Assembly (NCBI GenBank): GCA_963825315.1
Contig: CAWGST010000005.1
Span: 434,001 to 498,000, forward strand
DNA: 64,000 bases
Reading direction: 5' to 3'
DNA from: DASRLE01 sp963825315
GTDB lineage: Bacteria; Verrucomicrobiota; Verrucomicrobiia; Limisphaerales; Palsa-1400
Shown: positions 26,965 to 34,757 of the stretch, in pieces
How the letters are laid out: each line of letters starts with the position of its first letter
Position numbering within the stretch: the first letter of the stretch is position 1
Position numbers and translations under genes: made by a program
Notes under the pieces: model-generated
Told to the model about the DNA's origin: nothing
What the model saw: only the letters and a program-made list of their open reading frames with translations
The model's database searches: none

Positions 26965-28266
26965 ATGAAATTGAAATTCTTGTTTGTCGCCCTGAGTCTC
27001 TGTCTTTGCCGGCCAGCCGCGGCCGCGACGCTGGAAACCAAACCGAACGATCCCTATTTCGCAAAGTTTTATCTGGTGGCCGCGCCCAAACCCAATCGCC
27101 CGGCCCTGCGGGCGGGCGATCGTTTGGCGATTTGCGGCGATTCCATCACCGAACAAAAAATGTATTCCTGCATCATGGAAACCTACATCACGGTGGCGTT
27201 GCCGGAATTGGGTGTGAGCACGCGCCAATTTGGCTGGAGCGGCGAACAGGCTTCCGGGTTTCTGGCCCGCATGACCAATGATGTGCTGCGCTTCAAGCCA
27301 ACCGTGGCCACGACTTGTTACGGCATGAATGACCATCAGTATCGGCCCTACGAGGATGGCATCGGACTGGCTTATGCGTCGAACATGACGGATATCGTCC
27401 TGGCCTTCAAAACGGCCGGCACGGACGTCATTGTCGGCTCGCCGGGTTGCATGGGATGGAAACAGCCTTGGTGGGCCCACGTTGTCTGCACGGCAGAGGA
27501 TAGAAACCTGAGCCTCTGCATGTTGCGCAACATTGACATCCAGATCGCCGAGGTCGAACAAGTGGGTTTCGCGGACGTTTTTTGGCCGATGTACAAAGCG
27601 CAATTTCAGGCCTGGCAACAATGGGGCACCAATTATGCGCTGGCGGGCAAGGATTCCGTCCATCCTGGCTGGGCCGGCCATTTGGTCATGGCCTATGCCT
27701 TTCTCAAAGCCCTGGATGTGCCGGGAGACATTGGAACATTCACCGTGGATCTCAAATCCAACAAAGCCAGTGTTTCAACAGGCCACCAGTTGATTTCAAG
27801 CAAGGACGGCGCCGTAACGATTAAAAGTTTTCGCTATCCCTTTTGCGCCGGCGGTCCCACCAATGACGACATCAGCATTCGCTCGGGGATGGCCCTTGTG
27901 CCATTCAACCAGGAGCTGAATCGCCTGATCCTGATTGCGCAGGACGGCAAGGCCGGGCAATACAAAGTCACCTGGGGCGACGCATCGCGCGATTACACGG
28001 CGGCGCAGTTGAAGCACGGCGTCAATCTTGCCGATGATTTTCCCATCAACCCGTTTTCCGATGCTTTTGCCTTCGTTTCCCAAGCCGTGGCCAATAAGCA
28101 AGCTTACGAAACAACCCAGATCAAGCACTTATTCCACGGGGACGCAGGCAAGACCGACATGGAAAGGACGGCAGCCGACAGCGAGCAGGAACGGGCGGCG
28201 CTGGTGGCGGCGATCCAGGCCGCTTTCGTTCCGGTAACGCACACGATTACGATCACACCAGAATGA
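26965..28266 (+). CDS. Secreted SGNH/GDSL hydrolase with extra C-terminal domain
   Basis: 433 aa. Signal peptide about 1-20 (LFVALSLCLCRPAAAA). Catalytic blocks: LAICGDSITEQ (nucleophile Ser about 60), the oxyanion block CYGMNDHQY (about 116) and DSVHPGWAGH (Asp/His about 230). The second half (about 255-433) is a beta-rich region plus a helical tail, longer than simple SGNH esterases. Likely deacetylates or de-esterifies a polysaccharide in the periplasm or outside. It is in the same direction as the EmrAB genes but separated by the duplicated leader. Confidence 0.82.
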   Translation: MKLKFLFVALSLCLCRPAAAATLETKPNDPYFAKFYLVAAPKPNRPALRAGDRLAICGDSITEQKMYSCIMETYITVALPELGVSTRQFGWSGEQASGFLARMTNDVLRFKPTVATTCYGMNDHQYRPYEDGIGLAYASNMTDIVLAFKTAGTDVIVGSPGCMGWKQPWWAHVVCTAEDRNLSLCMLRNIDIQIAEVEQVGFADVFWPMYKAQFQAWQQWGTNYALAGKDSVHPGWAGHLVMAYAFLKALDVPGDIGTFTVDLKSNKASVSTGHQLISSKDGAVTIKSFRYPFCAGGPTNDDISIRSGMALVPFNQELNRLILIAQDGKAGQYKVTWGDASRDYTAAQLKHGVNLADDFPINPFSDAFAFVSQAVANKQAYETTQIKHLFHGDAGKTDMERTAADSEQERAALVAAIQAAFVPVTHTITITPE

Positions 28267-28300
28267 TGAAGAAAGCAGCAGGCTGGCAAGGTTGGCAAAT

Positions 28301-28467
28301 TTGACGGAAATGGACGAGAACGCAGCGCCAACTGGAACCGGGAGCACACACAGGAGGCAACGGTGGACAGAAAATCAACCTCATTGACGGAAATGGACAA
28401 GAATGCAGCGCCGACTGAAACCCGGAGCACACAGGAGGCAACGGTGGGCAGAAAATCAACCTCACCG
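28301..28467 (+). repeat. Tandem duplication of a translation-initiation region
   Basis: An approximately 84-bp unit occurs twice in tandem (about 28301-28384 and 28385-28467), from TTGACGGAAATGGAC to AGAAAATCAACCTCA. Each unit contains a perfect AGGAGG (28352-28357 and 28433-28438), a 5-nt gap CAACG and a GTG (28363 and 28444). Both GTG codons are in the same frame as the EmrA-like protein. The units differ at several bases and by 2 nt, so the duplication is not recent. Confidence 0.85.
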
Positions 28468-29508
28468 CTTCCGCCCCCGCCCGCTGCGCGCAACCACAAG
28501 CGCAGACTGGCAATTCTCGTTGGCGCAGTGGTTCTGGCCCTCGTCGCGGCAGTCATCGTTTACTACGTTCGTTTCATTGCTCCGTATGAATCCACCGACG
28601 ATGCCTTTATTGAAGGTCATGTCACCATCGTAAGTCCGCGCGTATCGGGTCCGGTTGTCCGCTTGCTGGTGCAGGATAATCAGGAAGTCAAAGAAGGTGA
28701 TCCGCTGTTTGAAATTGACCCTCGTGATTACGACACGAAACTGGCGCAAACACGCGCCGATCTGGCAGCGGCTCACAGCCGACTGGAACAGGCAAAAGCT
28801 CAAGTGGCGGTGGATGAGGCCAAAGCGGCGCAGCAACTGGCCGCCGTCACGGCCGCTGAAGCGGAGGCGCGGCGGGCCGGGGCGGATTTGCAACGCTACC
28901 AATCGGTGGAAAGTCGCGCCGTATCGCGGACCCAACTCGATCTGGAGCGGACTCAGGCTGAGTCAACCGCGGCCAGCCTGGAGGTGGCCCGCGAACAGGC
29001 AAAGGCGGCGGCGGCGCAGGTTGGTTTGAGCCGCGCGAAGATCGAAACCGCCGCCGCTGGAGTGCAACAGGCCGAGGCGAAAATGGAGCAGGCCCAACTT
29101 GATGTTTCTTATACCAAAGTCGCCGCGCCAGTGGATGGCCGCGTGACCCGGCGCTTCGTTGAGAAGGGAGCTTACGTGCAAACCGGGGAGTCGCTACTGG
29201 CCTTGGTGCCAACCAACGTGTGGGTTGTCGCCAATTTCAAGGAAACACAGTTGGGGCGCATGCGCCCGGGCCAGCCCGTTCGGATTCGGGTGGATGCCTA
29301 TTCCAAGCGGGACTTCAAAGGAAAGGTGGACAGCTTGCAGGCTGGCACAGGCGCGCGGTTCAGTCTGTTGCCGCCCGAGAATGCGGTGGGCAATTACGTC
29401 AAGGTTGTGCAACGCGTTCCAGTCAAGATTGTCTTTGATGAACCGTTGGATCCCCAAATGGACATCGCCCCGGGCCTGTCGGTGGAGCCGGAGGTGAAAG
29501 TGGAATGA
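28363..29508 (+). CDS. EmrA-like membrane-fusion protein
   Basis: 381 aa from GTG 28363, or 354 aa from GTG 28444; both have an ideal AGGAGG. Short cytoplasmic N-terminus, one TM (LAILVGAVVLALVAAVIVYY), then a lipoyl half YESTDDAFIEGHVTIVSPRV, a long Ala/Gln-rich coiled-coil hairpin (about 125-240), the second lipoyl half APVDGRVTRRFVEKGAYVQT and a beta-barrel ending in MDIAPGLSVEPEV. It lacks a lipobox, as expected of EmrA-type adaptors. Partner of the MFS pump 15 bp downstream. Confidence 0.92.
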   Translation: MDRKSTSLTEMDKNAAPTETRSTQEATVGRKSTSPLPPPPAARNHKRRLAILVGAVVLALVAAVIVYYVRFIAPYESTDDAFIEGHVTIVSPRVSGPVVRLLVQDNQEVKEGDPLFEIDPRDYDTKLAQTRADLAAAHSRLEQAKAQVAVDEAKAAQQLAAVTAAEAEARRAGADLQRYQSVESRAVSRTQLDLERTQAESTAASLEVAREQAKAAAAQVGLSRAKIETAAAGVQQAEAKMEQAQLDVSYTKVAAPVDGRVTRRFVEKGAYVQTGESLLALVPTNVWVVANFKETQLGRMRPGQPVRIRVDAYSKRDFKGKVDSLQAGTGARFSLLPPENAVGNYVKVVQRVPVKIVFDEPLDPQMDIAPGLSVEPEVKVE

Positions 29509-29523
29509 ATCCGCGCCAGCCCA

Positions 29524-31140
29524 ATGCTGCAAAGTGATTCATCACCCATGAGTGCCGCCGCCGCCACGCCGGATGCAATGCCCGGCGATCACGCGCCCTG
29601 GCGGCCGCGGTTCAATCCCTGGCTGATCGCATTCGCTGTGATGCTGGCAACCTTCATGGAAGTGCTGGATACGTCCATCGCAACCGTGGCTTTGCCGCAC
29701 ATTGCCGGCAATCTTGGAGCCTCCACCGATGAAGCGACCTGGGTGCTGACCAGTTACCTGGTGTCCAACGCCATCGTGCTGCCCACCAGCGCGTGGTTTG
29801 CCAGTGTCTTCGGTCGGAAAAGATTTTTGATCGGTTGCCTCATCATCTTCACCGCGTCCTCCTTTTTGTGCGGGGCGGCAACCAGCCTCGGAATGCTCAT
29901 TGTCGCGCGCGTTCTGCAAGGGGCGGGAGGCGGCGCGTTGCAACCACTGGGGCAGGCCATCTTGCTGGAGAGCTTTCCGCGTGCCCGCCGGGGCGTGGCC
30001 ATGGCCGCGTACGGCGTCGGAGTGGTATGCGCTCCCATTATCGGCCCCACGCTGGGCGGCTGGCTGACCGATAGTTACTCCTGGCGCTGGTGCTTCTACC
30101 TCAACCTTCCCGTGGGCGTTTTGGCCGCGTTCTTGATCTTCCTTTTCGTGGAAGACCCGCCCTATATACAGGGGACGAAACGGGGCCGTTTCGACGCCAT
30201 CGGCTTTGCTTTCCTTACCTTGTGGCTGGGCACACTTCAGATCACCCTCGACAAGGGGCAGGAGGCGGATTGGTTCGGGGCGGTGTGGCTCCGTTGGTTT
30301 GCGGGAATCTCCGTCGTCTCTTTTGTCTGCTTCGTCATCCGGGAAGTGCGCGCTCCATTTCCCATCGTCAACCTGCGCATTCTCAAGAACCGCAACTTTG
30401 CCGCCGGCTGCGGTGTGTTTCTAATGTTCGGGGCCGCGCTTTACGCCTTGCTCACGATGCTGCCCCTGTTTCTCCAGACACTTATGGGTTATACGGCACT
30501 GGACGCCGGGCTGACCGTCAGCCCGCGCGGTTTTGGAGTTTTGCTCGCTCTCGGTTTTGTCGGTGTACTGGTGCAAAAGGTCAATTTGCGGTTGCTGCTG
30601 GCTTTCGGATTCACGATCCTGGGAGTGTCCTGCATCCTGTTGAGCCGGCTCAATCTGCAGGTGGCCATGAGCAATATCATCACAGCCAATCTCCTGATGG
30701 GGTTTGGCATGGGATTCATCTTTGTCCCGCTGACGACGCTGACCATGAGCACATTGCGCAACGATGAAATCGGCAACGCCACCGGCATCCAGAACCTGAT
30801 GCGCAATGTGGGCGGCAGTGTCGGCATCTCCTGGCTCTCGACCATGCTGGTGCGCTACGCGCAGGCCCATCAAGTGTTTCTGGCGGGCCATCTGTCCTCC
30901 CTGGACCCCGCCTATCAGGCGCGACTGGGCGCGCTGCGGAAGGTGTTTGCCTTAAACTTCAGTCCGCTGGGCGCGTTGCAAAGAGCGCAGGCCGTTATTT
31001 ACGACACGTTGCTCCAGCAGGCTGGCTACTGGGCCTATGTGGATATATTCTATTTGGTGATGTGGGCCTGCGCGCTGTGCCTTTTGGGTGTGGGCCTGTT
31101 CCAAAACGTCAAATCCACCCGCCCGGTGGCCTTGCATTAA
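29524..31140 (+). CDS. DHA2-family MFS drug exporter (EmrB-like)
   Basis: 538 aa (an ATG at 29548 is an alternative start). About 14 TM segments. Motifs: LDTSIATVALPHIAGNL in TM1, WVLTSYLVSNAIVLP, GRKRFLIGC (motif A), ARVLQGAGGGALQPL (motif B), GPTLGGWLTDSYSWRWCFYL (motif C region, ending ...NLPVGV). Proton-driven export through the EmrA-like adaptor and the downstream outer-membrane factor. No local regulator is adjacent. Confidence 0.93.
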   Translation: MLQSDSSPMSAAAATPDAMPGDHAPWRPRFNPWLIAFAVMLATFMEVLDTSIATVALPHIAGNLGASTDEATWVLTSYLVSNAIVLPTSAWFASVFGRKRFLIGCLIIFTASSFLCGAATSLGMLIVARVLQGAGGGALQPLGQAILLESFPRARRGVAMAAYGVGVVCAPIIGPTLGGWLTDSYSWRWCFYLNLPVGVLAAFLIFLFVEDPPYIQGTKRGRFDAIGFAFLTLWLGTLQITLDKGQEADWFGAVWLRWFAGISVVSFVCFVIREVRAPFPIVNLRILKNRNFAAGCGVFLMFGAALYALLTMLPLFLQTLMGYTALDAGLTVSPRGFGVLLALGFVGVLVQKVNLRLLLAFGFTILGVSCILLSRLNLQVAMSNIITANLLMGFGMGFIFVPLTTLTMSTLRNDEIGNATGIQNLMRNVGGSVGISWLSTMLVRYAQAHQVFLAGHLSSLDPAYQARLGALRKVFALNFSPLGALQRAQAVIYDTLLQQAGYWAYVDIFYLVMWACALCLLGVGLFQNVKSTRPVALH

Positions 31141-31143
31141 ACC

Positions 31144-32604
31144 ATGAGACGAATACTTGTCATCGAAGAGTTCTTTCTTGTTGTCCTGTTTGGGCTTCTG
31201 CCGGGTTGCACGGTCGGCCCCGCCTGCCATCCGCCTGCCGTCAAGGTGGCCGCGCAATGGTCATCGCCGCTGGCGGGTGGCGAGACGGGCAGTTCCCCCT
31301 CTGTCGCGGTCTGGTGGAAAAATTTCAACGATCCCGAACTTGACTCGCTGATTGAACGGGGCGTCAAATCCAATCTCGACTTGAAGATCGCCACAGCCCG
31401 GGTGCGTGAAGCACGGGCGCAATACGGAGCAACCTCGGCTGGTCTGTGGCCATCGGTTGGAAGTTCCGGTTCCTATGAGCGACAACTGCAAAGCAAGCAT
31501 CAGCCGATCCTCGGCGCGCTCCCCTTGCCAGCGAACATCCCCTTTGAAAATAATGTCTATCAAGCGGGCTTCGACGCGTCCTGGGAAATTGACGTGTTCG
31601 GCGGCACCCGCCGGGCCGTTGAAGCCGCCAGGAACGACACTGCCGCCGCGGAATATGGCCGGCGGGCCACGCTTGTTTCCCTGTTGGGCGAGGTGGCGCG
31701 TTATTACGTCGAAGCGCGCGGCTTTCAACAACGGCTCGCCATCGCGCGCCAGAACATTCAAGCACAGCAAGTCATCGTCGCCCTTGCCCGCAGCCGGTTC
31801 AAAAACGGGTTGACCAGCGAACTGGACGTGCAACAGGCCGCCGCGCTTCTCGCCACAACTGAAGCGCAAGTGCCAGCGCTGGAAACCAATTTCAAAGAAG
31901 CCGCGCATCGGCTCGGCGTGCTTCTTGGGCAGCCGCCAGGCGCTTTGTTGACAGAACTCTCCAGGGAAGCGCCCATTCCAGACGCTCCACCCGGAGTGCC
32001 CGTGGGATTGCCCTCGGAATTGTTGCGGCGCCGACCCGACATCCAGCAAGCCGAACGCGAACTGGCTGGCGCCACTGCCCGCATCGGGATGGCCGTGGCC
32101 GACCTTTATCCGAAGTTTTCGCTGACGGGGGACGTGGGATTGCAAAGCGTCAGTGCCGGCGATTGGTTTTCCGCTGGCAGCCGCTTCTGGTCAGTTGGTC
32201 CCACGGTGCAATGGAAGATTTTCGATGCCTGCCGGATCCGGGCCAACATCAAGGTGCAAAATGCCCGGGAAGAACAAGCTCTGGCGCATTACGAACAGAC
32301 CGTGTTGGCGTCGTTTGAAGACGCGGAGAACGCGCTCACTGCCTACGCCAAGGAACAGACTCGCCGCCAATCGTTGGCAGACGCAGTGCAAGCCAACCGG
32401 CAGGCATTGGAAATGGCCAGCCAGCTTTACCAGAGTGGTCTGGCAGATTTTCTGCGTGTCCTGGAGTCCCAACGATCATTGTACGAAAGCCAGGACGCGC
32501 TCGTGCAAAGCGAACGCACTGTCATTTTAAACCTGATCAAGCTCTACAAAGCCCTCGGAGGCGGCTGGGAAAGTCTGGCGGGCGAAGCAGTCAATCAAGG
32601 TTAA
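31144..32604 (+). CDS. Outer-membrane efflux lipoprotein (NodT family)
   Basis: 486 aa, starting 3 bp after the EmrB-like stop. Signal with lipobox LFGLLPGC (Cys about 22). Two OEP repeats with LKIATARVREARAQYGA, SWEIDVFGGTRRAVEAARND, LTSELDVQQAAALLATTEAQ, GLPSELLRRRPDIQQAEREL and a C-terminal LYKALGGGWE. Supplies the outer-membrane duct, making a complete EmrA-EmrB-OMF system; paralogue of the protein at 16720-18147. Confidence 0.92.
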   Translation: MRRILVIEEFFLVVLFGLLPGCTVGPACHPPAVKVAAQWSSPLAGGETGSSPSVAVWWKNFNDPELDSLIERGVKSNLDLKIATARVREARAQYGATSAGLWPSVGSSGSYERQLQSKHQPILGALPLPANIPFENNVYQAGFDASWEIDVFGGTRRAVEAARNDTAAAEYGRRATLVSLLGEVARYYVEARGFQQRLAIARQNIQAQQVIVALARSRFKNGLTSELDVQQAAALLATTEAQVPALETNFKEAAHRLGVLLGQPPGALLTELSREAPIPDAPPGVPVGLPSELLRRRPDIQQAERELAGATARIGMAVADLYPKFSLTGDVGLQSVSAGDWFSAGSRFWSVGPTVQWKIFDACRIRANIKVQNAREEQALAHYEQTVLASFEDAENALTAYAKEQTRRQSLADAVQANRQALEMASQLYQSGLADFLRVLESQRSLYESQDALVQSERTVILNLIKLYKALGGGWESLAGEAVNQG

Positions 32605-32642
32605 ACGTGTTTTCGCGCCATATTGCGAACCGGACAATCTTA

Positions 32643-32666
32643 TGACCTGACGTTTGACCTGACGTT
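32643..32666. promoter_or_regulatory. Perfect 12-bp tandem repeat upstream of the methyltransferase operon
   Basis: TGACCTGACGTT occurs twice without a gap (32643-32654 and 32655-32666), creating an internal TTTGACC motif. It lies 97 bp before the UroD-like start and 39 bp after the preceding stop. A plausible operator of the corrinoid operon; no cobalamin riboswitch-like structure was recognised in this 158-bp gap. Confidence 0.4.
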
Positions 32667-32762
32667 TTGGCTTGAAATCCACCTGGTCGAAAGCGCAATC
32701 ATACCTGCTGTGTCGCAAAAGAGCATTATTAAGTCATCTTACCATTTAAATGGAACAAAGAC

Positions 32763-33818
32763 ATGAGACCTGAACAATGGGATACATTCAAGAGGGCGGC
32801 GCGCCTTGAAAAATTGGACAAGGTGCCGATGGCCATGATCGTGGACAGCCCCTGGATCCCCGGGTATCTGGGCGTGAAACACATGGATTTTTATCTCGAT
32901 CCGGAGGTGTGGTTCCAGTCGCACTTGAAAATCCACCAGGAATTTCCCGACATCATCTGGGTGCCTTCCTGGTGGATGGAATACGGCATGGCGGCGGAGC
33001 CATCGGCGCTTGGCGCCAAGATTAAATTCTGGCAGGACAATACGCCCAGCGAATACCACACCCTCTATCATATCGAGGACATTGAAAATTTCCCGGAATA
33101 TGAAGTGGAGAACGACGCCTTTATGGCGATGACTCTTCACCGCATCCGAATGCAGCGGCAGCGCATCCTGGACACCGGAGAAATCCTGCCCCTGGTTACT
33201 TCGCGCGGCCCGATGTGTACGGCCGGCTTCGTGCGCAGCACGACGGATTTCATGATCGATCTGGTGGAGAAACCGAAATGGGCCCACAAGCTCCTGGCGC
33301 TTTGCACCAATCTCATCATTGACTGGCTCAAGGCGCAGCACAAGGCCATGGGGAACACCGTTGAAGGCATTTTCATTCTGGACGACATCGTTGGCTTCGT
33401 CAACGAAGAGCACTACCAGGAATTCGCCCATCCGTACCTGAAACAAATCTGCGACGCCTTCCCCAAGGATTGGGTGAAGCTGTATCACAACGACGCGGAA
33501 ATCACCGCCTGTCTGGATCACCTGCCGGACGCCGGGTTCAACATGTTGAATTGGGGCAAGCAAACCGACATTGCCGAGGTAAAGGAGCGCGTCGGCGACC
33601 GAATGTGCCTGATGGGCAATGTGAATCCGCTGGAAATCGGCGTCCGCGGCACACCGGAAGAAGTGCGCGAAGCCACCCTCGATGTGCTGGAAAAGAGCGG
33701 CGGCCAGGGAATCATCCTGTCCGTCGGCGGCGGCACGAGTCCCGGCATGCCGAAGCGAAACATCCAGGCCATGTTGCAGGCCCTGGAGGAATTCAATTCC
33801 AAAATGGCCGGCCATTGA
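32763..33818 (+). CDS. UroD/MtaA-type methyltransferase lacking the canonical zinc cysteines
   Basis: 351 aa uroporphyrinogen-decarboxylase-fold protein, the fold of MtaA/MtbA corrinoid methyltransferases. Family features are MRPEQWDTFKRAARLEKLDK, GPMCTAGFVRSTTDFM, FILDDIVGFVNEEHYQEFAH, GFNMLNWGKQTDI and RMCLMGNVNPLEIGVRGTPE. In MtaA-type thiol methyltransferases zinc is held by HxC plus a later Cys. Here the first site reads YHNDAEIT (His about 242, Asp where Cys is expected) and the later site is SVGGGTSPGMP with no Cys. It is first in the operon and 16 bp from the corrinoid gene. I infer substrate:corrinoid methyl transfer with a non-thiol methyl donor. True uroporphyrinogen decarboxylation is unlikely given the context. 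Confidence 0.8.
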   Translation: MRPEQWDTFKRAARLEKLDKVPMAMIVDSPWIPGYLGVKHMDFYLDPEVWFQSHLKIHQEFPDIIWVPSWWMEYGMAAEPSALGAKIKFWQDNTPSEYHTLYHIEDIENFPEYEVENDAFMAMTLHRIRMQRQRILDTGEILPLVTSRGPMCTAGFVRSTTDFMIDLVEKPKWAHKLLALCTNLIIDWLKAQHKAMGNTVEGIFILDDIVGFVNEEHYQEFAHPYLKQICDAFPKDWVKLYHNDAEITACLDHLPDAGFNMLNWGKQTDIAEVKERVGDRMCLMGNVNPLEIGVRGTPEEVREATLDVLEKSGGQGIILSVGGGTSPGMPKRNIQAMLQALEEFNSKMAGH

Positions 33819-33834
33819 GAAGCGAAAACTCCCC

Positions 33835-34482
33835 ATGCCAGACTACGCCTTAATCAATCAATGCATTTACGAAGGCAAGGCCGATGAAGTCGCGAAGATG
33901 ACCCAGGCCGCGCTGGATGAAGGCAGGCCAGTTCAGGAAGTCCTGAGCGAAGGCCTGATCGCGGGCATGAGCGTTGTGGGTGAGGACTTCAAATACAACA
34001 TTCTTTACGTGCCCGAAGTCCTGATCGCGGCCCGAGCCATGAAAGCCGGCATGGCCGTCTTGAAACCTCTCCTGACCAGCAGCGGCCCGAAAAGCACGTC
34101 CGCCGGAGTCCTTCTCATGGGAACCGTGCGCGGCGACCTGCATGACATCGGCAAAAACCTGGTTTGCATGATGGCCGAAGGCGCGGGTTTTCAAGTTCAC
34201 GACATCGGCGTGGATCAAAGCATTGAAAAGTTTCTCGCCGCCGCCGAGTTGCACAAGCCGGACATCATCGGCATGAGCGCTTTGCTGACCACAACCATGA
34301 CCTATATGAAAGTGGTGGTCGATGGCTTTGAAGAAAAGGGCCTGGGCCACATCAAAATGGCGATCGGCGGCGCGCCCATCAGCCAGATGTATGCGGATGA
34401 AATCGGCGCGGACGGTTACGGCGCCGATGCCTCCAGCGCGGTCGATCTGTTTATAAAGTTGGCGGGCAAGAAGGAGGGATGA
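33835..34482 (+). CDS. Corrinoid (B12-binding) methyl-carrier protein
   Basis: 215 aa from ATG 33835. Residues about 1-85 are the helical cap (LINQCIYEGKADEVAKMTQA, EGLIAGMSVVGEDF, VPEVLIAARAMKAGMAVL). Residues about 90-215 are the Rossmann B12 domain with the lower-ligand motif GDLHDIGKN (DxHxxG, His about 104) and later GMSALLTTTM and IGGAPIS. Length and order match MtaC/MtbC-type corrinoid proteins. It carries the methyl group between the UroD-like or DHPS-like enzymes and THF. Its stop overlaps the next frame. Confidence 0.95.
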   Translation: MPDYALINQCIYEGKADEVAKMTQAALDEGRPVQEVLSEGLIAGMSVVGEDFKYNILYVPEVLIAARAMKAGMAVLKPLLTSSGPKSTSAGVLLMGTVRGDLHDIGKNLVCMMAEGAGFQVHDIGVDQSIEKFLAAAELHKPDIIGMSALLTTTMTYMKVVVDGFEEKGLGHIKMAIGGAPISQMYADEIGADGYGADASSAVDLFIKLAGKKEG

Positions 34483-34502
34483 GCCGCACCAGGGACGTCA
34501 TT

Positions 34503-34757
34503 ATGGCGCTATATCAAATACTCTACTGGCAGGACATTCCATCCCAAGTCAAAGCGTGGGATGATTTTGATGAGGTCAAACTTGAGTTGCCGACCCGCTT
34601 CACGGCCCGCATAGACGAGGCGGCGCAGAGACAAGGATTGACCCAGACGGACGATTATCTGGCGCAGTGGAAATGGAGCGATGAGCAGGAACGGGAAGGC
34701 GCCGCGGCCGACGTGGCCGGGGCGGTGAAGCAGGAGTTGGAAGCCCAATTCCCGTGA
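34503..34757 (+). CDS. Small PF13769-like ('virulence factor') protein of one-carbon operons
   Basis: 84 aa from ATG 34503, preferred because family members start M-x-x-YQIxYW and AGGGA lies at a suitable distance; ATG 34479, overlapping the corrinoid stop, is the alternative. MALYQILYWQDIPSQVKAWD, RFTARIDEAAQRQGL, YLAQWKWSDEQEREG and VAGAVKQELEAQ match the small proteins named 'virulence factor' that sit beside methylene-THF reductase and methyl-THF:corrinoid methyltransferase genes in alphaproteobacteria. The biochemical role is unknown; context suggests an accessory subunit of the MetF/MTR complex. Confidence 0.75.
   Translation: MALYQILYWQDIPSQVKAWDDFDEVKLELPTRFTARIDEAAQRQGLTQTDDYLAQWKWSDEQEREGAAADVAGAVKQELEAQFP

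Noticed and set aside
28301..28467. CRISPR-like repeat pair
   Set aside because: Only two tandem units without spacers; it is a leader duplication. No CRISPR array or cas gene was seen anywhere in the window.
32605..32762. Possible cobalamin riboswitch before the corrinoid operon
   Set aside because: No B12-box-like GCCACTG segment or extended paired structure was recognised; the gap is short and dominated by a 12-bp repeat. A covariance search would settle it.
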